Below are positions 1 to 6,886 of a stretch of 8,982 nucleotides of DNA, piece by piece. Positions within the stretch are counted from its first letter, which is position 1; every line of letters starts with the position of its first letter. Made by a program: the position numbers and the translations under genes. The notes beneath the pieces are model-generated. The model saw only the letters and a list, made by a program, of their open reading frames with translations. It had not been told where the DNA came from and ran no database searches. The DNA comes from Deltaproteobacteria bacterium (GTDB taxonomy: Bacteria > Desulfobacterota > Desulfobacteria > Desulfobacterales > ETH-SRB1), in contig DAOUSD010000045.1 of assembly GCA_030627405.1 (NCBI GenBank), forward strand, positions 1-8,982. Direction: 5' to 3'.

Positions 1-150
1 AGCATTTACGAATTCAACATCCAATGCTTCCAAGATCAAGACAAAGGGGGGGGGTCAAGTCTACTATTGACCCATGCTAATACTGTCTTGTTTTTTTTCT
101 ATCTGCTTTTTAGTTATCATATTTTTTAAGCCCCGATATTCCAGCTCCTT
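1..150. other. Non-coding left edge with palindrome and homopolymer runs
   Basis: No credible gene was seen. There is a run of nine G at 46-54, and a perfect 7-bp inverted repeat, GGGTCAA at 52-58 with TTGACCC at 67-73 and an 8-nt loop. T-runs lie at 90-98 and about 107-127. The hairpin resembles the REP-like GGGTCAA palindromes found near REP-associated (RAYT) transposases, but no transposase is in the window. The T-run starts 16 nt after the stem, too far for a standard intrinsic terminator. Confidence 0.4.
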
Positions 151-258
151 TTAGGTTAGTTTACATAAGAAGGAGACATTGCGGCCTCTTCCTTTACTTT
201 GAAGCAAAATCCGTTTTTCTACCAGGTCAGAGATCTCCCGAAATGCGGTTGCCCGGCT
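151..258 (-). pseudogene. C-terminal winged-helix fragment of a Fic/RecG-like protein
   Basis: Thirty-five codons, SRATAFREISDLVEKRILL, then SKGRGRNVSFLCKLT and a stop at 151-153. The pattern S-R-A-T-A-x-R-E-I-x-x-L-V-E-K-x-I-L followed by GRGR is typical of the C-terminal winged helix of Fic-family and ATP-binding RecG-like regulators. The body of the gene is missing. Homology switches at about 250-258 to the EEP fragment in a different minus frame, so two unrelated gene pieces are joined here. Confidence 0.5.
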
Positions 259-413
259 GCACGCACCTCTTGCAAGCCGACGATATCCGGATCAATGTAT
301 TGGATTGCCGCTACAATAGGGGGCAGGTTTTCTTTTCTCATCGAAAGGGTATAGGGGTCGACACGATAATCTTTCCTGCCGTATCCACCTGTAAGGATAG
401 AGTCATGGACAAC
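255..413 (-). pseudogene. Fragment of an endonuclease/exonuclease/phosphatase (EEP) family gene
   Basis: The frame directly after the higA stop reads SILTGGYGRKDYRVDPY, then KENLPPIVAAIQYI and DPDIVGLQEV. This is the N-terminal EEP-superfamily pattern, in which a glycine-rich strand is followed about 40 residues later by PDivglQE, whose Glu binds the catalytic metal. There is no start codon, and after RAA the homology stops and the frame ends at a TAG. Only about 50 of the usual 250 or more residues remain, so it is non-functional. The assignment rests on the motif alone. Confidence 0.5.
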
Positions 414-704
414 TTATACCATAACCACCAATGGCTCTATCTCATCGAGATTTACGGTTTGCCTGACATGCCAAAGGTTGTAACTATCCTGCATCGCCAA
501 CCAACTTTCAGGAGAACGCCCCAGCCCTTTAGAAAGCCGCAAAGCCATTTCAGAGCTTACGTTACTCTGACCTTTAATCAGGCGCATAAAGGTAGATGGC
601 GACACCTTGAGTTTTAAGGCAACGCTACGATAGCTTACGTTTAGTGGCTCCAAATATACTTCCCGGATAAACTCTCCGGGATGAGGTGGATTGTACATAC
701 CCAT
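414..704 (-). CDS. higA: HigA-family antitoxin (Xre-type HTH), orphan
   Basis: This 96-residue protein is the antitoxin and DNA-binding repressor of a HigBA toxin-antitoxin module. The N-terminus NPPHPGEFIREVYLEPL is the HigA hallmark. The helix-turn-helix lies at about residues 24-46 (YRSVALKLKVSPSTFMRLIKGQ), followed by SSEMALRLSKGLGRSPESWL and YNLWHVRQ. Length is normal and nothing is visibly broken. The ATG at 704 overlaps the toxin stop by one base; ATG 698 is an alternative. The toxin is only a 15-codon stub here, so the antitoxin stands alone. With its promoter gone it may be unexpressed, or it could neutralise a related toxin elsewhere. The long plus-strand frame opposite is a shadow. 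Confidence 0.88.
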   Translation of the reverse strand: MGMYNPPHPGEFIREVYLEPLNVSYRSVALKLKVSPSTFMRLIKGQSNVSSEMALRLSKGLGRSPESWLAMQDSYNLWHVRQTVNLDEIEPLVVMV

Positions 705-751
705 TAGTGATAATCCTCATAATCGACAACATATACGTTGCTGTCTTGAAA
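704..751 (-). pseudogene. 3' stub of a HigB-type toxin gene
   Basis: Fifteen codons, FQDSNVYVVDYEDYH, end in a TAA that shares one base with the higA ATG (TAATG). This matches the C-terminus of HigB/RelE-superfamily toxins, which normally precede HigA in the same operon with such an overlap. An in-frame TAA at 752-754 and loss of homology show that the rest of the toxin is gone. The fdhA remnant begins about 20 bp further on, so the junction at about 752-773 has removed the toxin body and probably the native promoter. Confidence 0.75.
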
Positions 752-773
752 TTAAGAACGGAGTTGCGGATGC

Positions 774-915
774 GGTGAAATCAGCTTGTGAAATACAGGC
801 TAAACCGGTTCAATTCTTACTGCGCAGACTTTAAACTCCGGTATTCTGGCTACGGGATCGAGAGCATCGTTGGTCAAAAGATTAACTGCCATTTCCCCGA
901 AATGGAATGGGGATA
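774..915 (-). pseudogene. Remnant of fdhA 3' end (left copy of direct repeat)
   Basis: The minus strand encodes FHFGEMAVNLL, then the TNDALDPVARIPEF block and VCAVRIEPV with a stop at 800-802. It is a near copy of the C-terminus of the intact fdhA, and homology continues to 774 past the stop. Over 774-911 there are nine mismatches to 2627-2764. Seven are synonymous and two change the extreme C-terminus (K to R, L to P). A one-base insertion at about 909-912 (four G instead of three) breaks the frame, and resemblance is lost by about 916. It is not translatable as a protein. It may be the last piece of a second fdhA gene or a gene-end copy carried by an inserted element. Confidence 0.85.
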
Positions 916-990
916 GTGATAGTGTCAAAGTTCACCTTGAAAAAGTGGTTGCTATATACCTCTGATATATACTATTAGTGGCTAAAAGAG
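916..990 (+). promoter_or_regulatory. AT-rich leader of the ATPase gene, possible promoter
   Basis: The sequence after the fdhA remnant holds TATATAC at 953-959 and TATACT at 968-973, the latter a plausible -10 box about 30 bp before the ribosome binding site. No -35 hexamer at standard spacing is seen (TTGAAA at 937-942 is 25 bp away), so this is only a weak prediction. Confidence 0.3.
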
Positions 991-998
991 AGGGGTGA
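991..998 (+). promoter_or_regulatory. Ribosome binding site of the ATPase gene
   Basis: AGGGGTGA ends 6 nt before the ATG at 1005. It overlaps the approach to the TTG at 999, which favours the ATG start. Confidence 0.65.
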
Positions 999-1004
999 TT
1001 GGCT

Positions 1005-2396
1005 ATGATGAAGAGAATTGCAGAAGGGTATCTTGAAAACTGGGTGGCAAAAAAACGACGTAAACCTTTGATTTTACGGGGCGTACGACAGTGCGGCAAG
1101 TCAACTCTTGTCAGGATGTTTGCATCAAAAAACAGGCTTCGGCTAAATGAGATAAATCTTGAACAGCATCTTTACCTTGATGATATATTTAAAACACTTG
1201 ATATCAAAAACATAATTCGTGAACTGGATGCCGTGATAGGTTCCAATTTACAGTTTCCTGATTCCATACTGTTTCTGGATGAAATACAGGCAACACCGCA
1301 TGCGCTACAGGCATTAAGATATTTTTTTGAAGACAAACCGGAAATCCCTGTTATTGCAGCAGGCTCACTTCTGGAATTCACACTTTCAGATCACAGTTTC
1401 TCAATGCCTGTGGGAAGGGTCGAATATTATCACATTGGTCCCATGACATTTAAAGAATTTCTCCATGAAATCGAACCCTCCTTGTTGAAGCATATTACAC
1501 AATTTGATTTTTCAAATAAAATTCCTGAAACCGCGCACACAAGACTTTTAAAAAAACTGAGAGAGTATTTTTTCACTGGCGGCATGCCTGAAGCTATACT
1601 TGTGTATAAAGAAAACGGATCAGTAACCGAAGTCATTGATGTTCAATGCTCCATTGTTGAAACCTATCTTGATGATTTTTCAAAATATGGCAGGAAGATA
1701 GATCTTCCGCTGATGCAGAGAGTTTTCAGATATATTCCGCGTTCGCTTGGCAAAAAGGCAAAATACAGTAATATTGCAAAAGAAAAAAAATCAAGGGAAA
1801 TTAAGAAAATTATAGATCTCCTTGTTAATGCAAGAATTTGTCACAAAGTATATCACAGTCACAGCAACGGAGTTCCCCTACTCGCAGAAATAAATGATAA
1901 TATTTATAAATTGATTTTTATGGATATCGGCATTGTTAACTATATCTGCGGTAATGACTGGGGAACTATACAGTCATTTATAGAGAGTGAATTAAACAAT
2001 GAGGGGGGGCTTGCAGAACAGTTCATCGGGCAGCATCTTTTATCTCTGAAAAATGAGGCTCCAGTGCTTTGTTACTGGCTTCGAGAAAAAAAATCTGCCA
2101 ATGCAGAAGTAGATTATGTTATTTCCCAAGGCAATAAGGTTCTACCAGTAGAAGTGAAAAGCGGAAAAAGCGGTTCATTGAAGTCTCTTCAGCAGTTTGT
2201 GTTGAAAAAAGACACAACTGCTGCAATACGTTTTGACCTGAATTTGCCGACAATACAGGAGGTCAGTCACATTGCAGCAACCTCTAATGGGAATAAACGT
2301 GTAAATTACAAACTGCTCTCCCTTCCATTGTATATGGTGGAAGAACTTCCACGTCTTATTGATTGTTTACTTTTTAAACCGGCGGTTAAAGCTTGA
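1005..2396 (+). CDS. AAA_14 / DUF4143 family ATPase with PD-(D/E)XK-like C-terminal domain
   Basis: This 463-residue protein is a predicted ATPase of the AAA_14 plus DUF4143 family, widespread in anaerobes and archaea and of unknown physiological role. The N-terminal domain has a Walker A motif (GVRQCGKST, residues 26-34), a Walker B motif (ILFLDEIQ, 88-95) and AAGSLLEF as a sensor-type segment. The middle has the family motif FFTGGMPEAI, and the DUF4143 part has FMDIGIVNYI. The C-terminus has a nuclease-fold signature: E338, then AEVDYVI (E368, D370) and EVK (E383, K385). Key residues are all present and length is normal, so it looks intact. I prefer ATG 1005 because AGGGGTGA lies 6 nt upstream; TTG 999 in the same frame overlaps that site. 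It is the only convincing plus-strand gene, is AT-rich, and is bracketed by copies of the fdhA 3' end, which suggests it arrived as an insertion. Defence or DNA-repair roles would be guesses. Confidence 0.88.
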   Translation: MMKRIAEGYLENWVAKKRRKPLILRGVRQCGKSTLVRMFASKNRLRLNEINLEQHLYLDDIFKTLDIKNIIRELDAVIGSNLQFPDSILFLDEIQATPHALQALRYFFEDKPEIPVIAAGSLLEFTLSDHSFSMPVGRVEYYHIGPMTFKEFLHEIEPSLLKHITQFDFSNKIPETAHTRLLKKLREYFFTGGMPEAILVYKENGSVTEVIDVQCSIVETYLDDFSKYGRKIDLPLMQRVFRYIPRSLGKKAKYSNIAKEKKSREIKKIIDLLVNARICHKVYHSHSNGVPLLAEINDNIYKLIFMDIGIVNYICGNDWGTIQSFIESELNNEGGLAEQFIGQHLLSLKNEAPVLCYWLREKKSANAEVDYVISQGNKVLPVEVKSGKSGSLKSLQQFVLKKDTTAAIRFDLNLPTIQEVSHIAATSNGNKRVNYKLLSLPLYMVEELPRLIDCLLFKPAVKA

Positions 2397-2626
2397 ATTG
2401 GCATATTCCAAAATTTCATAATCCGGAGCGTCCAGCCTGCCGATACTGGAACAGTGGGCCGCCTCAAAGCCCGCTTACTTCGGTATGGACACCCACTTCG
2501 GGGAATGATTGATGTCTGTCAACAGCTTTATGCCGATGCCGAAACGAGTGGAACGTCGATTTCTTTGACACGCTATGCGGCGTAAGCGAGTGCCTCGTCA
2601 ATGCCTTTTGCTTCCAGGCAGGGTAT
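2397..2626. other. Spacer between ATPase gene and fdhA end; no recognised gene
   Basis: This 230-bp stretch is visibly more GC-rich than the ATPase gene before it. After the ATPase stop (2394-2396) the same plus frame stays open to a TAA at 2583-2585 (about 62 codons, containing RLKARLLRYGHPLRGMIDV). Another plus frame reads LPILEQWAASKPAYFGMDTH before a TGA. Neither has a start with a ribosome binding site, and I recognise neither. It could be the decayed end of a gene or insertion sequence. No terminator hairpin for fdhA or the ATPase gene was found in it. Confidence 0.4.
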
Positions 2627-2764
2627 GGTGAAATCAGCTTGTGAAATACAGGCTAAACCAGTTCAATTTTTACTGCGCAGACTTTGAACTCCGGTATCCT
2701 GGCTACAGGATCGAGGGCATCGTTGGTTAAGAGATTAACTGCCATTTCCCCAAAATGGAATGGG
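2627..2764. repeat. Direct repeat, right copy: genuine fdhA 3' end
   Basis: The last 110 or so coding bases of fdhA, its stop (2653-2655) and 26 bp beyond the stop match 774-911 at 129 of 138 positions without a gap. The two copies are in the same orientation, 1853 bp apart, and bracket the ATPase gene. Confidence 0.9.
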
Positions 2765-5700
2765 ATAAAAACAGTCCCTTCGGGGCTTCTTTTTGTAATA
2801 CGAACACGAGCTTTAATCTCTCCGCGGCGGGATATGATCTTAACTATATTTTTGTTTTCTATTCCCTTTTTCTCAGCGTCCGAAGGATGAATTTCCACAA
2901 TAACTTCAGGTGAAATGGCATGGAGTCCCTTAACCTTGCGGGTCATAGTGCCGCTGTTGTAGTGATAGAGTTCTCTTCCGGTTGAAAGAAGGAAGGGATA
3001 TTCTTTATTTGGAAGCTCATTTGGAACGATAAATTCAACTGATTGAAACAGGCCTTTTCCACGGGTAAATTTATCTTTATGAAGATATGGCGTACCGGGA
3101 TGCTCCCAGCTTGTACATGGCCATTGAAGTCCATGATTTTTTAGCCGTTCGTAGTGAATTCCTCCGTAATTCAATACAAGACTGGCGATTTCCTCCATAA
3201 TATCTTCAGGGTGATTATAACTCATCGGGGTTCCCATCTTTTCAGACAAACTGCATATTATTTCCCAGTCGGGTCTTGAATCGCCAATGGGTTCTATTCC
3301 TTGTCTTACACGCTGGACACGCCTTTCCGTATTGGTAAATGTGCCGTCCTTTTCTGCAAAACTGGCAGCAGGAAGTACCACATGGGCAAATTTGGCTGTC
3401 TCAGTCATAAAGATATCCTGAACAACTAAAAAATCCAGTTTTTTAAGGACTGCTTTAACATGTTTCAGGTTAGGATCGCTTACAACAGGGTTTTCACCTA
3501 TTATGTACATACCTTTTAACTTTTCATTAAGAACGGCAGACCACATATCCGTTACAGCAAGACCTGGTTTTGAGGAAAGCTTAATGCCCCAGGCCTTTTC
3601 AAATTTTTCAACATTCTTCTGTTCGGAAACGCTTTGGTAACCGGGAAAAACATTGGGAAGAGCGCCCATATCGCAGGCTCCCTGCACATTATTCTGGCCT
3701 CTTAAAGGATTAACTCCTCCTCCTTCGATCCCGACGTTACCGCATAACATAGCCAGATTCGCTATTGACTTAACATTATTGGTCCCAAACGCATGCTGGG
3801 TTATACCCATAGCATATGCAATAGAGCCGCTTTGGGCTTGAGCATAAATGCGTGCCGCTTTTTTAAGATCTTCAGACGGTATGCCCGTGAGTCTTTCAAC
3901 AAACTCAGGATTGTATTTCATCACCGTCTCTTTCATGGCCATAAAATTCTCGGTTCTTTCCGCCACATAAGAGGCATCATACAAATTTTCTTCAATGATG
4001 ACATACATGATTCCATTTAACCAGACCACATCTGTCCCTGGTTTGGGACGCAGCCAGATTTCAGCATATCTCACCATCTCGATTTCACGGGGGTCAACAA
4101 CTATCAGCTTTGTTCCGTGCTCAATTATGGCCTTTTTCATATTAAGAGCTATGACAGGATAGTTTTCGGTAGAATTACTCCCCGTCAAGAGGATAACATC
4201 AGCCTTTCTAAAATCAGCTATAGAGTTGGTCATTGCCCCGCTTCCAAAAGATGTGGCCAGACCGGCCACAGTGGGAGCATGTCAGAGCCGGGCACAGTGG
4301 TCCACATTGTTGGTACCAACCACTGCGCGCATAAATTTCTGCATGAGGAAATTTTCTTCATTCGTACACTTTGCCGAACTCAAACCAGCCAGACTATCGG
4401 GGCCGGATTTGGCCTTTATTTCCAAAAATTTCCGGGCAATCAGCGAAATCGCCTTTTCCCAGCTTACCTCCCAGAAATATTCCCCTTTTCTTACAAGCGG
4501 GGTTTTAAGCCGATCAGGGTGACGCACGAACTCGCTTCCAAATCTGCCCTTGACGCATATATTTCCGAAATTGGGACTATCATTTGAATCTGCGGTAACT
4601 TCTACAATCGTCTGGCCTTTAATATTCAAAATAATAGAACATCCACAGCCGCAAAAAGGACAAACTGTTTTAATCTTCTTGATTTCGTTTGCAGCAACAG
4701 GCAGGGTAACATTTTTTTTGACCAGAGCACCTGTTGGACAGTTGTCAACGCAGGCTCCACAGGAAACACATTGGTCATTAATTCTAATAGAAACAATGCC
4801 GGGGAACCCGTCCTCTTCAAACTCTTTTCCTTCCAGCTCAAAAGCTCCATATTCACAGCTATTCTCGCAACGCTGGCAAAATATACACTTGTTAGGATCA
4901 ATAACAATAAAGGGATGGCTGCTGTCTATCGGATACTGCCGGCGCTTGAGCATTTTTGAAATTGGAAATTTAACACCGTATTCCATGGACAGGCTGCGCA
5001 ATTCACATTTATTAAGAGCCACGCATCCGCACTGCAAGCATCTTTTAGACTCACGTAAAGCTGTTTCCTCGCTGAATCCCAGTTCTATTTCGTCAAAATC
5101 CCTTGTACGCCTTTCCGGTGCTCTAACCGGCATTTTTTCTCCCAAACGAAGGGTAATATTCTCAAAATTATGTAAATCAACATCTTCAAACTTTTTACCC
5201 TTAGTGAAATTAAGCTGGCGTTTAGGGTGAGGCAACGGCGTGTCGGTAAGATATGAATGGATGGCGTTGGCTGCCTTTCTGCCACCGGTAATAGCCTGGA
5301 TAACTGTTCTGGGGCCACGGACGACATCACCCCCTGCAAAAACCCCTTTTTCTGAAGTTTGAAATGTCTGAGGGCTGGAAATAACAGTTCCGCCCGGAAG
5401 AACATGAGGTTTTATGTTTTCATCCGGCATTTCCATCCATGAAAGGTCAGGAACCTGTCCGGGCGCCAGAATTACAGTATCTGCTTCACGGATTTTTTCT
5501 GATCCGAGATAAGGGATGGGAAAACGTCTCCCTTTCTCATCAGGCTCACTTAATTTCATTCTGACTGTTTCAAGCTTAAGAAAGTTCTTTTCCCTGCTGA
5601 TTTTTGAAAGGCCTGTCATATAAATAAAATTAACACCCTCTTTTTCAGCTTCCTTGACTTCCCGGTGAATTGCAGGCATCTCCATCATTGAACGCTGATA

Positions 5701-6762
5701 TATAACAACGACTTCATCTACGTCCATCCTCACGCAAGTCCGGGCTGTATCAACAGCCGCATCACCGCCGCCTATAACTGCGACTCTTCTGCCTATTACA
5801 GGAGCCTGCCCAAGACTTACCTTCAGAAGAAAATCAGAGCCTGAAAGCACTTCATCCAGTTCCTCTCCTTCAATGCCTGATTGCTGTTTTTTCCATGCGC
5901 CTATACCGAGGAAAATAGCCTTAAAACCTTCCTCTTTAAGACTTTTAATAGTAAAATCAACTCCCAGCCTTCGCCCCATTCTAGTATTCACACCTGCTCT
6001 GAGTATACTCTCTATTTCCTGGTCGACTATCTTTTTGGGAAGACGAAATTCAGGTATGCCGTAACGAAGCATGCCTCCAAGTTGCGGCATGGCCTCGAAT
6101 ATAGTTACACAATGACCCATCTGTGAAAGATAATAAGCAGCAGAAAGACCGGCAGGACCTCCTCCTATCACAGCAACTCTATGCTCGGAAGAAGGAGAAG
6201 GGGGGATAACATCAGCATCCTTATGTTGAATAGCATAATCCGCCACAAAGCGTTTTAAATGATTTATAGATATGAATTCTTCAATAAGAATGCGGCGGCA
6301 TCTTGATTCACAAAAATGTGGGCATACTCTACCTATGGAAAGCGGAAGGGGATTCTTCTCTTTGATAAGTTTCAGAGCTTCAATAAACTCACCACGTGCA
6401 ATCAGGCTGAGATATCCCTGAATATTGATATGGGCTGGGCAGGTCTGAGAACATGGCGCGATGCAATCGCCATAATGCCTTGACAGCATGCTTGTTAAAA
6501 CGCGCCGTCTTGAGTCTATAACGCAGTCAGATTGAGAAGCAACTTTCATGCCGTCTTCCACAGAAGTGGAGCAGGCCGGCAATAAATCCTCCCTGCCATC
6601 GATTTCAACTACACATATACCGCAGGGATGTTCGACCGTCTTTGTCGGCACATAACATAGGGTTGGGATAATGACCCCTGCCGCATTTGCAGCTTCTAAA
6701 ATTGTTGTGCCGGGATCAACCCATAACGTTTGGCCGTCAATCGTTATTTCAAGCTTAGACAT
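2653..6762 (-). CDS. fdhA: Fused selenocysteine formate dehydrogenase: 2Fe-2S, FAD/NAD(P) GltD-like module, ferredoxin and Mo/W catalytic domains
   Basis: Predicted NAD(P)-linked formate dehydrogenase/CO2 reductase, 1369 residues, read through an in-frame TGA (Sec827). Domains in order are as follows. Residues 1-80 are a 2Fe-2S domain (C36, C47, C50, C64). Residues 95-190 are a DPD/GltD-type Fe-S domain (C100, C104, C108; C147, C151, C155). Residues 195-510 bind FAD (VIGGGPAGLSAAY) and NAD(P) (VAVIGGGDAAVD, 327 on, with R357 in YQRSMMEMPA). Further cysteines are C575, C578, C580 and C586. Two 4Fe-4S clusters follow (C626, C629, C632, C636; C665, C668, C671, C675). The molybdopterin part starts at 699, with its 4Fe-4S cysteines C701, C704, C708 and C736, K738, then U827-H828, RGQNNVQGACDMG (1021), GTFTNTERR (1140) and a molydop-binding domain (1255-1369). 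The part before the TGA (4282-6762) and the part after it share one frame. The start ATG gives a proper 2Fe-2S N-terminus but has only a weak ribosome binding site. It lies 124 bp after acsE, same strand. Formate specificity and cofactor choice are inferred from motifs. Confidence 0.93.
4252..4281 (-). promoter_or_regulatory. Bacterial SECIS element downstream of the fdhA UGA
   Basis: A perfect 7-bp stem (TGTGGCC at 4270-4264 pairing with GGCCACA at 4258-4252) closes a GGTCT loop (4263-4259). The loop begins 18 nt after the UGA, which as I recall is the same loop sequence and spacing as in Escherichia coli fdhF. This is the SelB-binding hairpin that directs selenocysteine insertion. It implies selA, selB, selC and selD elsewhere in the genome. 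Confidence 0.93.
4282..4284 (-). other. In-frame TGA selenocysteine codon (Sec827 of FdhA)
   Basis: The TGA sits in the formate dehydrogenase active-site motif VDHCARL-U-HAPTVAGL. Sec is the metal ligand, and the following His is the catalytic His of the family. The reading frame continues unbroken for 542 further codons with full family homology. Read as a stop, it would split one enzyme into an 826-residue and a 538-residue piece, and the second would start at an unconvincing GTG (4269). Confidence 0.96.
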
Positions 6763-6886
6763 CTTTATAATTGAAGATTTTTAGCAGTTAGCCTTTAGCC
6801 TTTAGCCTTTAGCTTAAAAAATCAAACAGATAACAGATTCAGCTAAGAGCTAACAGCTAATGGCTTTTTCACAAATCGTCCAGCCA
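6763..6886. repeat. Repeat-rich acsE-fdhA spacer: heptad repeats and long imperfect inverted repeat
   Basis: The spacer between acsE and fdhA has four heptads at 6787-6814 (GTTAGCC, TTTAGCC, TTTAGCC, TTTAGCT). It also has an inverted repeat: 6781-6799 pairs with 6842-6860 over 19 positions with three mismatches, with a loop of about 42 nt. The minus-strand transcript has A, not U, after the stem, so it is not a normal intrinsic terminator for the operon. In the plus direction TTTTT follows at 6865-6869, but no gene ends there. It may be a dispersed repeat or an RNA-processing or attenuation structure between the two genes. That role is inference. Confidence 0.6.

Noticed and set aside
52..98. 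Intrinsic terminator formed by the GGGTCAA hairpin and T-run
   Set aside because: The T-run begins 16 nt after the stem, and no gene on the plus strand ends before it.
243..617. Plus-strand 124-residue reading frame
   Set aside because: It lies opposite higA and the EEP fragment, which have family motifs; its own translation resembles nothing known to me.
774..911. Duplicate segment as an assembly artefact
   Set aside because: The two copies differ at nine positions, mostly at synonymous sites, which is not what a misassembled duplicate would show.
4282..4284. True stop or nonsense mutation splitting the formate dehydrogenase into two genes
   Set aside because: The position matches the family's selenocysteine, the frame continues with full homology, and a SECIS hairpin follows at the standard spacing.
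4550..5230. Plus-strand 226-residue reading frame
   Set aside because: It is antisense to the Fe-S and flavin region of fdhA and has no motif or ribosome binding site.
6787..6814. Heptad repeats as a CRISPR array
   Set aside because: Units are 7 bp with no spacers between them.
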